Source: a virus
Reading direction: 5' to 3' (one strand)
Length of the DNA stretch: 64,000 nucleotides
Virus record (IMG/VR): IMGVR_UViG_3300030012_004234
Location: 1-64,000 of that record
Both the position numbers and the translations under genes were made by a program. Shown here in pieces: positions 1 through 6,932 of this stretch; positions within the stretch are counted from its first letter, which is position 1, and every line of letters starts with the position of its first letter. The notes under the pieces are model-generated. The model worked only from the letters and a program-made list of their open reading frames with translations, had not been told where the DNA came from and made no database searches.

Positions 1-57
1 TTCTATATGGCCTTCCTTCTTCAGTTCTAAATATATCTATTGTTTTATATCTACTCA
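1..57 (-). CDS. 5' end of the next tail/baseplate gene (partial)
   Basis: An ATG at 55-57 opens a frame that runs off the left edge of the window. Only 19 codons are visible, beginning MSRYKTIDIF. It starts three bases after the stop of the preceding baseplate-like gene, so it is almost certainly the next gene of the tail operon. The visible part is too short to assign a family. Confidence 0.6.
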
Positions 58-60
58 TAA

Positions 61-1845
61 CTAATTAGTATTTGTTGCATTAGGATCTTTGATATCAGGA
101 TCTGTAATATATGTATTATTTTTTGTTGTACCGTGTGTAATGAATGGTTTAGCTTTAATTATATCTTCTTCAATTGAACCTCCTGCTTCTGGTAAGAAAG
201 TATGTATTGGAGTAAATGATATACCAACATCTAATATCATAGGTAATTCTTGGTTTGGATTAGCAATTTCATTTTCCTTATCTTCAGGGCTTGACATAGC
301 AATTTCCCATGGATATTCTTGGTTCCAACTTACATTTACATTATTTAAAAATCCTGGTAATTCGTAAATATAATCTCCTACTGTCATTTTAACAAAAGTC
401 CCTCTCATAAAATTTTGACTATAAGTAGGTGTAGTAGCACCTATTAAATAATTTAACTTTTGATAAAGAGGTTTCATTTCTTCTCTGGTCTGTGCTGCTA
501 TTTTGAATCCTAAATCTATACTTCTATCAAAATTACCGTATGTGTAAAAACTTTCAGCTCTACCTATATAATTGTAACTATTCCAATTTGCATTAAAACT
601 ATCGCCAAAATTATCTAAAAGAGCTCTAAAGTATAAATGTTTAATTTTAGGGCCTTGTGTTCCTCCTGGTGTTATTATTTGAAATCTAAATTTTATTAAA
701 TCTCTACCTTGTTCAGCTTTCGTTCCTTCAAGTTTAGAAGATTGAGGTGCTAAAATATTAATTTTATCTACTTTTATGTCTTTACTATCCTCTCCATCGA
801 CTACTTTTCTACCTGGAGAACCTAATCCTATTCTTTTAGATATATTGAAGTCTTCTCTTTTATCTTTTGGAAAATCAGTTCTAAAACCTTCAGATTTGTT
901 ATCTCTATTGAGTTCAGTAAACTTCCTATCATCTTCTGGTGCTATTTCTAACTCATCGGTCTTTACTTCTTTTTCTTCTTCTTTTTTAGTCTTGAACTTA
1001 AATTCTGGGATATACTCTCCCTCTATAGCACGGTTTTTCAGAGGTACTTTTTCTTTTTTTCCTTCTTTTACAGCAGCAGTAATATTATTTATTTGACCGT
1101 AAAGAGTACCCTTTCCTTCTATTTTTTCAGTTTCAGGATCATCTCCTACTTGCTCTTTATACCTGTATTTAGCTATACCTTCTCCTTTAGAAGTTTCCTT
1201 TTTTGCTTTAAACTCTGCAATAGCATCTTTAGTTTTTTTAGGAGCTAAAGATTTTCTATTATCAGTATCTTGAGCACTAAATAAAATACTATTATCGTTT
1301 TTTACTAATTCTATATCTGCTTTACCGGCTACTGAATTAGCGTCTCCTAAAACATTAGGATTACCAAATAAAGCAGAAACAATGTCAGCACCATTAGAAC
1401 TAGCATGAGGTATAACATTACTAAATCCTATTTCATTTAAATAAGTGCCTTTTCCTTTACCAGCAAACGCTTTTACAAAATGTGCACCTGTACCAGAAAC
1501 CGGTACTTGTGCTAGAGTTGATCCTATAATCTTTGCAGTGTTGAATAATCCTTGTGATAACTTGCTTATTGCTTTACCAAAACCTTTTTCTCTTTTTTTA
1601 TTAGGTTTAGCTGCAGAAGCAAATAAAAGACTTTCGTTAGATAGATATTTTACTCCAGCCGGGGAAGCTAAAATTTGACTTATTCTAGATAAATCATCTA
1701 ATCTTTTAGTTAGCTGATTTTGATCATCTACCTCTCTATCAACCATAGGAATATCCTTATAAACCAAAGGTCTATCTTTAGGATCAAATTTTAACCTATT
1801 ACCTATAGGCATCCCATTTTCACGATAATCTCTTATTATACTCAC
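61..1845 (-). CDS. Baseplate / tail-tube-initiator-like structural protein
   Basis: A 594-residue protein encoded directly after the tape-measure region. Its middle (about residues 200-350) is rich in Lys and Glu and probably flexible. Residues about 380-560 are beta-rich and contain YNYIGRAESFYTYGNF and an EMKPLYQKLNYL stretch, a pattern I associate with baseplate or tube-initiator proteins of T4-like phages. I cannot name a T4 equivalent (gp48 and gp54 are candidates by position). The start is GTG at 1843-1845; an ATG at 1812-1814 is an alternative. No signal peptide is seen. Structural role: likely. Exact identity: inference. Confidence 0.55.
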   Translation of the reverse strand: MSIIRDYRENGMPIGNRLKFDPKDRPLVYKDIPMVDREVDDQNQLTKRLDDLSRISQILASPAGVKYLSNESLLFASAAKPNKKREKGFGKAISKLSQGLFNTAKIIGSTLAQVPVSGTGAHFVKAFAGKGKGTYLNEIGFSNVIPHASSNGADIVSALFGNPNVLGDANSVAGKADIELVKNDNSILFSAQDTDNRKSLAPKKTKDAIAEFKAKKETSKGEGIAKYRYKEQVGDDPETEKIEGKGTLYGQINNITAAVKEGKKEKVPLKNRAIEGEYIPEFKFKTKKEEEKEVKTDELEIAPEDDRKFTELNRDNKSEGFRTDFPKDKREDFNISKRIGLGSPGRKVVDGEDSKDIKVDKINILAPQSSKLEGTKAEQGRDLIKFRFQIITPGGTQGPKIKHLYFRALLDNFGDSFNANWNSYNYIGRAESFYTYGNFDRSIDLGFKIAAQTREEMKPLYQKLNYLIGATTPTYSQNFMRGTFVKMTVGDYIYELPGFLNNVNVSWNQEYPWEIAMSSPEDKENEIANPNQELPMILDVGISFTPIHTFLPEAGGSIEEDIIKAKPFITHGTTKNNTYITDPDIKDPNATNTN

Positions 1846-1850
1846 TTAGA

Positions 1851-2015
1851 TTACTTTTCTACGTTATCTATATATTTTTCAGGTTGAGTTCCTTTTAAAC
1901 CTAGATCTGAATCTTTTAATGCTCTCCTTATTGCTCCACCACCTGGGTATTTAATTGGAGTTTCGCCATTATTAAGATCTAATCTAGTGTTTTTTAATGA
2001 ATCTTTTAATGCCAT
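1851..2015 (-). CDS. Small 54-residue protein between tape measure and baseplate gene
   Basis: An ATG at 2013-2015 opens a 54-codon frame ending in TAA at 1851-1853 (begins MALKDSLKNTRLDLNNGE, ends YIDNVEK). It fills the gap between the tape-measure stop and the next gene and follows a TATTTATA motif 22 bases upstream. The segment ALKDS occurs twice (near residues 2-6 and 32-36). The packing and the motif support a real gene. I do not recognise the product; a small baseplate or tail component is plausible by position only. Confidence 0.65.
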   Translation of the reverse strand: MALKDSLKNTRLDLNNGETPIKYPGGGAIRRALKDSDLGLKGTQPEKYIDNVEK

Positions 2016-2037
2016 AATTTTTAATTTAATAGTTTAT

Positions 2038-2045
2038 TATAAATA
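2038..2045 (-). promoter_or_regulatory. TATTTATA motif upstream of the 54-residue gene
   Basis: The coding strand reads CTATTTATAATA. The motif begins just before the tape-measure stop codon and lies 22 bases before the next ATG. It is one of about a dozen copies placed at structural gene starts in this window and is taken here as a candidate late promoter element. Confidence 0.5.
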
Positions 2046-2047
2046 GT

Positions 2048-4537
2048 TTATACTGCTACATTAGTTCTAGCTGTATCAAGAACATCATTAACTTTACTAC
2101 CGTTTATATTAATGTTAGCTCTTTGTTCTAATAATTTTTGTTGAATATTAAGATTGCTTTCCATAAGTTTAATCTTTTTCATTTCTAAACTCTGTTGATT
2201 ATCAGCAAGTTGACCGACTTCTTTTACTGTTGAATCTATATTACCTCTACTTTGATTTTTGTATATATCTCTACCTACTAATCCAACATCAATTGCCGCA
2301 GAGACTGCTGTACCAGCTCCTGGAATGTTAGCTGCTAGACCTGATGCTACTTCCATTGCTGCACCAGTAAAGTCTCCTTGCATTGCTCTAGATATACCAA
2401 ACCCAATACCGGCTAATGTTCCTACTATAGGAATTTTTTTAAGCATAGACTTACCTACTCCTTTAGCAGCGGTTTTTCCACCTGCTTTAGCTATATTAGA
2501 AGCTACTTTCTTACCTGCTCCTCCTGCAGCTTTTGTTCCTCCAGATGCTACTGCTCCCATACCGAACATACTTCCCATACCTGCTACTGAAGGTCCTTTC
2601 ATTCCACCTTTAAATAATCCTGAAAGCATACCGCCTCCAGCTTTAGGTGCTTTGGCAAATTGACCTGCTGCATTTCTAAATCCTGTAGGAGAAGTTGCAG
2701 ATTTAATTAATCCACCTCCTCCACCTTTGCCTCCTCTAAGTAAATTTGAAGCTCTAAAACTTCCTCCGCTCAGTCCTCTTATGGCGTAATACGCTAATGC
2801 AGCTACAGCTACGTTTGACATCATACTTGCTATACCACCAAACGTTTTAGTAAGAAAGTTTAAGGGTGTTGTAATTGCTGCATTAACTAAGTCTGGTTTA
2901 AATGATTCTGTGATCATCTCTGCAGCTTCTTTCAACTTTGTTGATGCTTCGACATTTAACGCTTGGGTAGCCATTTCTTCCTCACCTAACATTTTAAGTG
3001 CAGCAGATCTGTCGATGTTTTTAGCCTTCATTATTTTTTGAATCTTTTCCTCAGTATCAGCCTGTAAGATAGTATTATCATTAAGTTCTTTAGCTACTTT
3101 TTTCAACTGTTCTTGTTTGTTGAGCATAGTAGCCATTTCTTCTCTAGACATACCTAAAGCTTTGGCTTGTGCTTCCTGAGCTAAAACATTCATTTTACCG
3201 AAAGAATCTGCTGTAATATTTTGAGCATTTAATTCTTCGGCTAAAGTAACCATATCTCCTTTTAGAGCTGCTGCTCTTGCATTATCGAGATTTAACTGTT
3301 TACCGGTTATAAGTTCTGCTTCTAATTCTGCTGCTATAGATTCTTCAAAATTAAGTAAATTTCCAGCTATGTTTTCAAGTCCAGACATTTCTAAGCCTAA
3401 CTTTCGAGCAGTAAAAGCAGCTTTTGTTAAACCTCCAGCAAATTTAGATTGAGTTAATAATGTAGCGTTAGAAAATTCACCTATATCTTTCATTACTTGC
3501 TTATAATCAACAGCAGCTCCTGTTGTCATATTAAGCATTTTTGTTTGACCGGCTACATCATTAGTAAGCTCTCTAAAGGACATTCCTGTTGCAGCAGTTG
3601 CATTAAAGAGTTTTGTTGCTTCTTCTGTAGAAAGTCCTAACCTATGTGTTAAAGTCGAAAACTGTTTAGCTGCATCTGTAGATATCAATCCTTGAGTACC
3701 TAAACTTGCATTTACTGCATCTATACCTTCAAGTAAAAAGCTTACTGGTTTACCTGATTTAGTTGCTGCATCTATTAGTTCACCTCTAAAGGCTGCAGCG
3801 TTAGATCTACTAACGTTCAGGTTTCTTGCAATACTAGTAATTTGTGAATCGGCAGTTTTTAAAGCAGCTACTCCTGTTACAGCGAGAGCTTTACCACCTA
3901 AACTTGCTAATGCTCCTAAACCTGCTTGAAATTTATTACTGCCAAACTCTTCTCGTATTTTTGAAGAAGCTTTTGCGAAATCTCCAAAAAACTTTCCTAA
4001 AACTGGAACATCATCAGCTAACTCTGCTAATTTATCAAAAAATTCAGTTTTTTTATTTAACTCCTCATTTAATTCCCTGATAGTATCAAAATTACCAATT
4101 AATTGTTTTGAAGTATCAACTGAATCTTTAAGTTTTTCTAACTGTGCGTTTATTTGTCTCTGAACAGCGGCTGATTCTCCGTTTCTAGCTTCTTCTAAAA
4201 CTTTGATTTGAGCCTGTAAGCCTACTAGTGCTGTTTTAGCCTTAGTTTCATTCTCAAGGAACTTCTGAGTTTTTTTAGCATCTTTTAGCTTTTCTTTATC
4301 AAATGTAGATAATTGATCAGCTGTTTTTTTAAGTTCTTTTTGAAATAGATTAGCATTACCTATAGCTGAGGCTGTATCTTCATTTACTTTTTGATTTTTC
4401 CTAAGCTGTAGTTCTATGTCTTTAAACGTATTAGAATTTCGAGCAGATTCGACATTAATTCTCTGTAATGTCTTTTCTATTTCTTTTACGTTTTTAAGAA
4501 CTTCTTGGGAATTTATTTTTTCTTGCTCAGTTGCCAT
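2048..4537 (-). CDS. Tail tape-measure protein
   Basis: An 829-residue protein with the usual tape-measure layout. The N-terminal ~170 residues are charged and predicted coiled coil. A helical middle follows, then a hydrophobic region around residues 560-590 and a long Gly/Ala/Lys-rich segment (about 590-760) with transmembrane-like stretches such as KIPIVGTLAGIGFGIS. Its place directly after the gp26-like gene and its frameshifted partner is the standard chaperone-then-tape-measure order of tailed phages. In the virion it would span the tube lumen and set tail length. The length is modest for a T4-like phage. Confidence 0.85.
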   Translation of the reverse strand: MATEQEKINSQEVLKNVKEIEKTLQRINVESARNSNTFKDIELQLRKNQKVNEDTASAIGNANLFQKELKKTADQLSTFDKEKLKDAKKTQKFLENETKAKTALVGLQAQIKVLEEARNGESAAVQRQINAQLEKLKDSVDTSKQLIGNFDTIRELNEELNKKTEFFDKLAELADDVPVLGKFFGDFAKASSKIREEFGSNKFQAGLGALASLGGKALAVTGVAALKTADSQITSIARNLNVSRSNAAAFRGELIDAATKSGKPVSFLLEGIDAVNASLGTQGLISTDAAKQFSTLTHRLGLSTEEATKLFNATAATGMSFRELTNDVAGQTKMLNMTTGAAVDYKQVMKDIGEFSNATLLTQSKFAGGLTKAAFTARKLGLEMSGLENIAGNLLNFEESIAAELEAELITGKQLNLDNARAAALKGDMVTLAEELNAQNITADSFGKMNVLAQEAQAKALGMSREEMATMLNKQEQLKKVAKELNDNTILQADTEEKIQKIMKAKNIDRSAALKMLGEEEMATQALNVEASTKLKEAAEMITESFKPDLVNAAITTPLNFLTKTFGGIASMMSNVAVAALAYYAIRGLSGGSFRASNLLRGGKGGGGGLIKSATSPTGFRNAAGQFAKAPKAGGGMLSGLFKGGMKGPSVAGMGSMFGMGAVASGGTKAAGGAGKKVASNIAKAGGKTAAKGVGKSMLKKIPIVGTLAGIGFGISRAMQGDFTGAAMEVASGLAANIPGAGTAVSAAIDVGLVGRDIYKNQSRGNIDSTVKEVGQLADNQQSLEMKKIKLMESNLNIQQKLLEQRANININGSKVNDVLDTARTNVAV

Positions 4538-4555
4538 TAATAGATTATTCTTTCA

Positions 4556-4563
4556 TATAAATA
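4556..4563 (-). promoter_or_regulatory. TATTTATA motif upstream of the tape-measure gene
   Basis: The coding strand reads CCTATTTATATG, 18 bases before the tape-measure ATG. It directly follows the hairpin at 4566-4590, which fits an end-of-unit then start-of-unit arrangement. Confidence 0.5.
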
Positions 4564-4565
4564 GG

Positions 4566-4590
4566 AAAGAGCTCTATTTCGAAGCTCTTT
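4566..4590 (-). terminator. Hairpin after the tail-chaperone frame, possible terminator
   Basis: A perfect 8-base-pair stem (AAAGAGCT / AGCTCTTT) with a 9-base loop. The stop codon of the frameshifted frame (4574-4576) lies in the loop. On the minus strand only a weak T tract follows (TTTCCTATTT), so termination efficiency is doubtful. The plus-strand side has five T's, so it could act in either direction. Confidence 0.4.
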
Positions 4591-4849
4591 TTGTCCTATA
4601 AGATGGTTTAACATCTGGTCCTTTGGGTTTTTTAGTTTTACCTTTATTTTGTTTACTTGCCTCTTCTATTCGAGTTTTTTCGGCTTCGTAAAATTCTCTT
4701 ATATTATTATAAGTAAATTTTCTTAACCAAATAGGCATGTTATATACATCATCCCATGTATATCCTCCTTTACCATGAAAAACTATTTCGTGTATTTGTT
4801 TGAATAGGTTAAGTCTATACTGCTTCGTTAGGCCAAAAAAAGTCCAGGC
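4574..4849 (-). CDS. Frameshift-expressed C-terminal extension of the tail assembly chaperone
   Basis: A 91-codon open frame with no start codon in its first ~37 codons. It is bounded upstream by an in-frame stop at 4850-4852 and contains the T7 run at 4835-4841. After the run it reads GLTKQYRLNLFKQIHEIVF, then a Gly/Trp-containing segment (GKGGYTWDDV), then MPIWLRKFTY and a Lys-rich tail. Coding character is clear well before the first ATG (4736-4738). The simplest reading is fusion to the gp26-like protein by a -2 or +1 shift at the T run. This is the gene position where lambda G/GT-type chaperones use programmed frameshifts. Fusion is an inference; independent initiation at 4738 would give only 54 residues. 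Confidence 0.65.
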   Translation of the reverse strand, partial: AWTFFGLTKQYRLNLFKQIHEIVFHGKGGYTWDDVYNMPIWLRKFTYNNIREFYEAEKTRIEEASKQNKGKTKKPKGPDVKPSYRTKRASK

Positions 4850-5564
4850 CTATAGGAATGCCTACTCTCTCCTTTCCGCCATCATTATTCGTATATTCAA
4901 ACGTTAAATCTACATCTGGCATTATTCTACTATATTCATTTCGAAGTGCTCTAGAATCTTGAGCTAGTAGATAGTTATCAATAAAGTCTCTTATATCACC
5001 TATTTGTCTTGATCCGCTAACTGAGGTAATTAAGTATTTTAGTCTAGTAGTAATTTCAGGTGATGCATCTTTATCTAGTTTTTTAAGACCTTTTATTTCC
5101 TCTTCTATAGAAGTTTCATCTCCAGCTGTTAAAATTTTAAAAGTAACTTTATTTTTCGATACTGGGAGGGTAAATTCGAATTCGTTTTTTTGTGCTTTTT
5201 CAAATTCTTCTAAAAGAGGTTTATTTTCTATTTTACTTAGATCTACTTCTACTGTATCTCCTAAATAATAAACTGGGTATTTAGAACCATAAGATAAAAT
5301 ACGTGCAGCTATCATAATAGCATTTTTATCTCCAATTAGTAAATCATTATATTTAATACTTTTATCAACTAATAAAGATTGTAGTAGTTTATCAATAACT
5401 ATACCTTGATTAATATAGTTTTGATTAGTAAGAATATCTTCTTCTTTAGCTGTCATGTATTTCATTTCTACAACACCTTTAGCTAGAGGAGAATCTTCAG
5501 GATATAGTAATCCTTTTGAGGGTAGTTCTACCATTTCGGTAGGTAAACTAAATTTTGAACTCAT
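4815..5564 (-). CDS. 26: gp26-type baseplate-hub/tail assembly protein (T4_baseplate family)
   Basis: A 249-residue protein with features I associate with the T4 gp26 family (Pfam T4_baseplate). The N-terminus has VELPSKGLLYPEDSPL and the region near residues 37-45 has TAKEEDILT. It probably acts in the cytoplasm during tail assembly, as hub component or tape-measure chaperone. It sits immediately upstream of the tape-measure region. Its last codons cross a seven-T run (GAC TTT TTT TGG), 18-24 bases before its stop. A shift there joins it to the downstream start-less frame. A TATTTATA motif lies 26 bases upstream of the ATG. Confidence 0.75.
   Translation of the reverse strand: MSSKFSLPTEMVELPSKGLLYPEDSPLAKGVVEMKYMTAKEEDILTNQNYINQGIVIDKLLQSLLVDKSIKYNDLLIGDKNAIMIAARILSYGSKYPVYYLGDTVEVDLSKIENKPLLEEFEKAQKNEFEFTLPVSKNKVTFKILTAGDETSIEEEIKGLKKLDKDASPEITTRLKYLITSVSGSRQIGDIRDFIDNYLLAQDSRALRNEYSRIMPDVDLTFEYTNNDGGKERVGIPIGLDFFWPNEAV
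4835..4841 (-). promoter_or_regulatory. Seven-T slippery run, candidate programmed frameshift site
   Basis: On the minus strand the zero frame reads GAC TTT TTT TGG CCT AAC. A -1 shift hits TAA within three codons. A -2 or +1 shift gives TTT GGC CTA ACG and opens the 91-codon downstream frame. Polymerase slippage on the T run could do the same. No other 7-base homopolymer is needed to explain the join. Confidence 0.6.
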
Positions 5565-5590
5565 AAATTTTTATTTAAAACCGGTTTATA

Positions 5591-5598
5591 TATAAATA
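5591..5598 (-). promoter_or_regulatory. TATTTATA motif upstream of the gp26-like gene
   Basis: The coding strand reads TTATATTTATATATAAACC, 26 bases before the ATG. It would restart transcription for the gp26-chaperone-tape-measure block after the inserted glycosyltransferase-like gene. Confidence 0.5.
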
Positions 5599-5623
5599 TA
5601 AGTAAAATAAATTTTGAAACCAA

Positions 5624-6358
5624 CTATTTTACGAAACTTTTCATAACTAATTCATTTTCAAGATTATTAAGAATAATAGCTGTTTCGCTACAGAATAAAT
5701 TAATAAAATCTCTATTTTCAGGATCTAACCAACTAAATCTACCGGCTGATCTATCACATTGGTCTAATAATTTACTGTTATTACTATAATTTTTATCATT
5801 TATACCTATAAAGTCTTTTATACGTTTGTAAAAACTAGATTTATGCATATTTTCTAATGAACCAGCAAATATAAGATCACTATACATATAAAAATACTTA
5901 GGATTATACTTAGAATTAAAAAAATCTTGAAAATTATCGTACTTACTAGTGAATTCATCGAGAAACTGTCTAACTAATCCTGATACTTTAGGTAGATCAG
6001 TTCTCCATTTCAATACTGCATCGTATTTTCCTAAATTAAAACTAGATAACGATTCTTCTAATCTAACCCACTGTATAATTCTTTCAAAATTACCATCCCA
6101 GTGTATTTTATCCGTATATTTCTGTTCTAAATCAAGTAATTCAGGTTTATATACCTTATAGTATGTATCAACTAAGCAATTAAACTTATCGTTTTCAGTT
6201 AAAATTATACTTACAGGATTTAATTTAGCTGAGTTTAGCTTATAGTCTATATCTGAATGGATAAAGATATCGCATCCTTCTAATAACTTTTTATTTAATT
6301 TAAAGTTTTCTTCTGATACGAAATCAATTCTACCTGTTATTATAACTGCTACTTTCAT
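5624..6358 (-). CDS. Glycosyltransferase-like protein embedded in the tail module
   Basis: A 244-residue protein that starts with a beta-strand then Gly-Arg (MKVAVIITGRIDF). It has DIFIHSDIDY near residue 30 and a late YDAVLKWRTDLPK with the pattern YD-x-V-x-K-x-R-x-D. The same layout (SGQ or GQ-R near the N-terminus, then a YD..V..R.D motif) occurs in the cassette proteins at 18963-19616 and 25938-26714. I group the three as one GT-A-like family; substrate unknown. It lies alone between the tail-tube terminator and the next promoter-like motif. Its ATG is only four bases from the hairpin, so expression may depend on readthrough. Confidence 0.5.
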   Translation of the reverse strand: MKVAVIITGRIDFVSEENFKLNKKLLEGCDIFIHSDIDYKLNSAKLNPVSIILTENDKFNCLVDTYYKVYKPELLDLEQKYTDKIHWDGNFERIIQWVRLEESLSSFNLGKYDAVLKWRTDLPKVSGLVRQFLDEFTSKYDNFQDFFNSKYNPKYFYMYSDLIFAGSLENMHKSSFYKRIKDFIGINDKNYSNNSKLLDQCDRSAGRFSWLDPENRDFINLFCSETAIILNNLENELVMKSFVK

Positions 6359-6362
6359 ATAT

Positions 6363-6387
6363 AAAAAAACCCGGAAGACCCGGGTTT
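6363..6387 (-). terminator. Rho-independent terminator after the tail tube gene
   Basis: An 8-base-pair stem (AAACCCGG / CCGGGTTT) with a 5-base loop, followed on the minus strand by seven T's. It lies 25 bases after the gp19 stop and 4 bases before the next ATG. Confidence 0.85.
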
Positions 6388-6412
6388 AGTTTATTTAAAA
6401 TGTGTGCCTGTA

Positions 6413-6898
6413 CTAGTAATTTAAAATACAATAATCCATTGATACAGTGATTGCTACTTCAACTGACTCGTCAGATGTCCAATCATACTGTCCAAAATCA
6501 CCGTTAGTTAGGAAAGCTCCTTTGATTACCCACTCTCCAATTATATCACCAACAGGTCCTAATATATTTAATGTCAGATCTTTTTTGTAAAAATCTGAAT
6601 ATCCAGCTCTACCAGTTACCGATTCATAAGAATTTCTAGCCCATTCCATTACTGCTTGAGCACCAGAAGGAGTAATTGGATCATATAACGTCATAGTTAT
6701 ATCTTCCCATTCTCTCTTTCCTCTAATTTTTCTATATGTGTTAATGTGATCTAATTTGATAACATTATCTGTAAAAGTAGGTGCTTTTACATTTTTTATC
6801 ATGAATGAAGGAATGTTATCAATAAGCATAACGAATCTATTTTGAACTTTAGGTTCGAAAGCTTGAAACATTATATCGTTTGCGTCTAGTATTGCCAT
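6413..6898 (-). CDS. 19: Tail tube protein gp19
   Basis: A 161-residue protein, almost the length of T4 gp19 (163). It has the family layout: MLIDNIPSFMIKNVKAP near the N-terminus, KLDHINTYRKIRGKREWEDI in the middle, then the MTLYDPITPSGAQAVMEW segment. It polymerises into the inner tube around the tape measure, inside the sheath. It directly follows the sheath gene, as in T4, and is ended by a strong terminator. A TATTTATA motif lies 13 bases before its ATG, so it can also be made independently of the sheath. Confidence 0.92.
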   Translation of the reverse strand: MAILDANDIMFQAFEPKVQNRFVMLIDNIPSFMIKNVKAPTFTDNVIKLDHINTYRKIRGKREWEDITMTLYDPITPSGAQAVMEWARNSYESVTGRAGYSDFYKKDLTLNILGPVGDIIGEWVIKGAFLTNGDFGQYDWTSDESVEVAITVSMDYCILNY

Positions 6899-6911
6899 GT
6901 TCTTATTTTAT

Positions 6912-6919
6912 TATAAATA
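6912..6919 (-). promoter_or_regulatory. TATTTATA motif upstream of the tail tube gene
   Basis: The coding strand reads GATATTTATAATAAAAT, 13 bases before the gp19 ATG, in the short gap after the sheath stop. Confidence 0.5.
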
Positions 6920-6932
6920 TCTACTTTTCAAA

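Noticed and set aside
89-1678. Plus-strand open frames inside the baseplate-like gene and similar plus-strand frames throughout
   Set aside because: They are antisense to long, recognisable minus-strand genes and lack coherent protein features; they are shadows caused by codon composition.
4574-4738. Independent 54-residue gene starting at the internal ATG (MPIWLRKFTY)
   Set aside because: Possible, but the coding-like sequence extends well upstream of this ATG to the seven-T run, so a frameshift fusion explains more.
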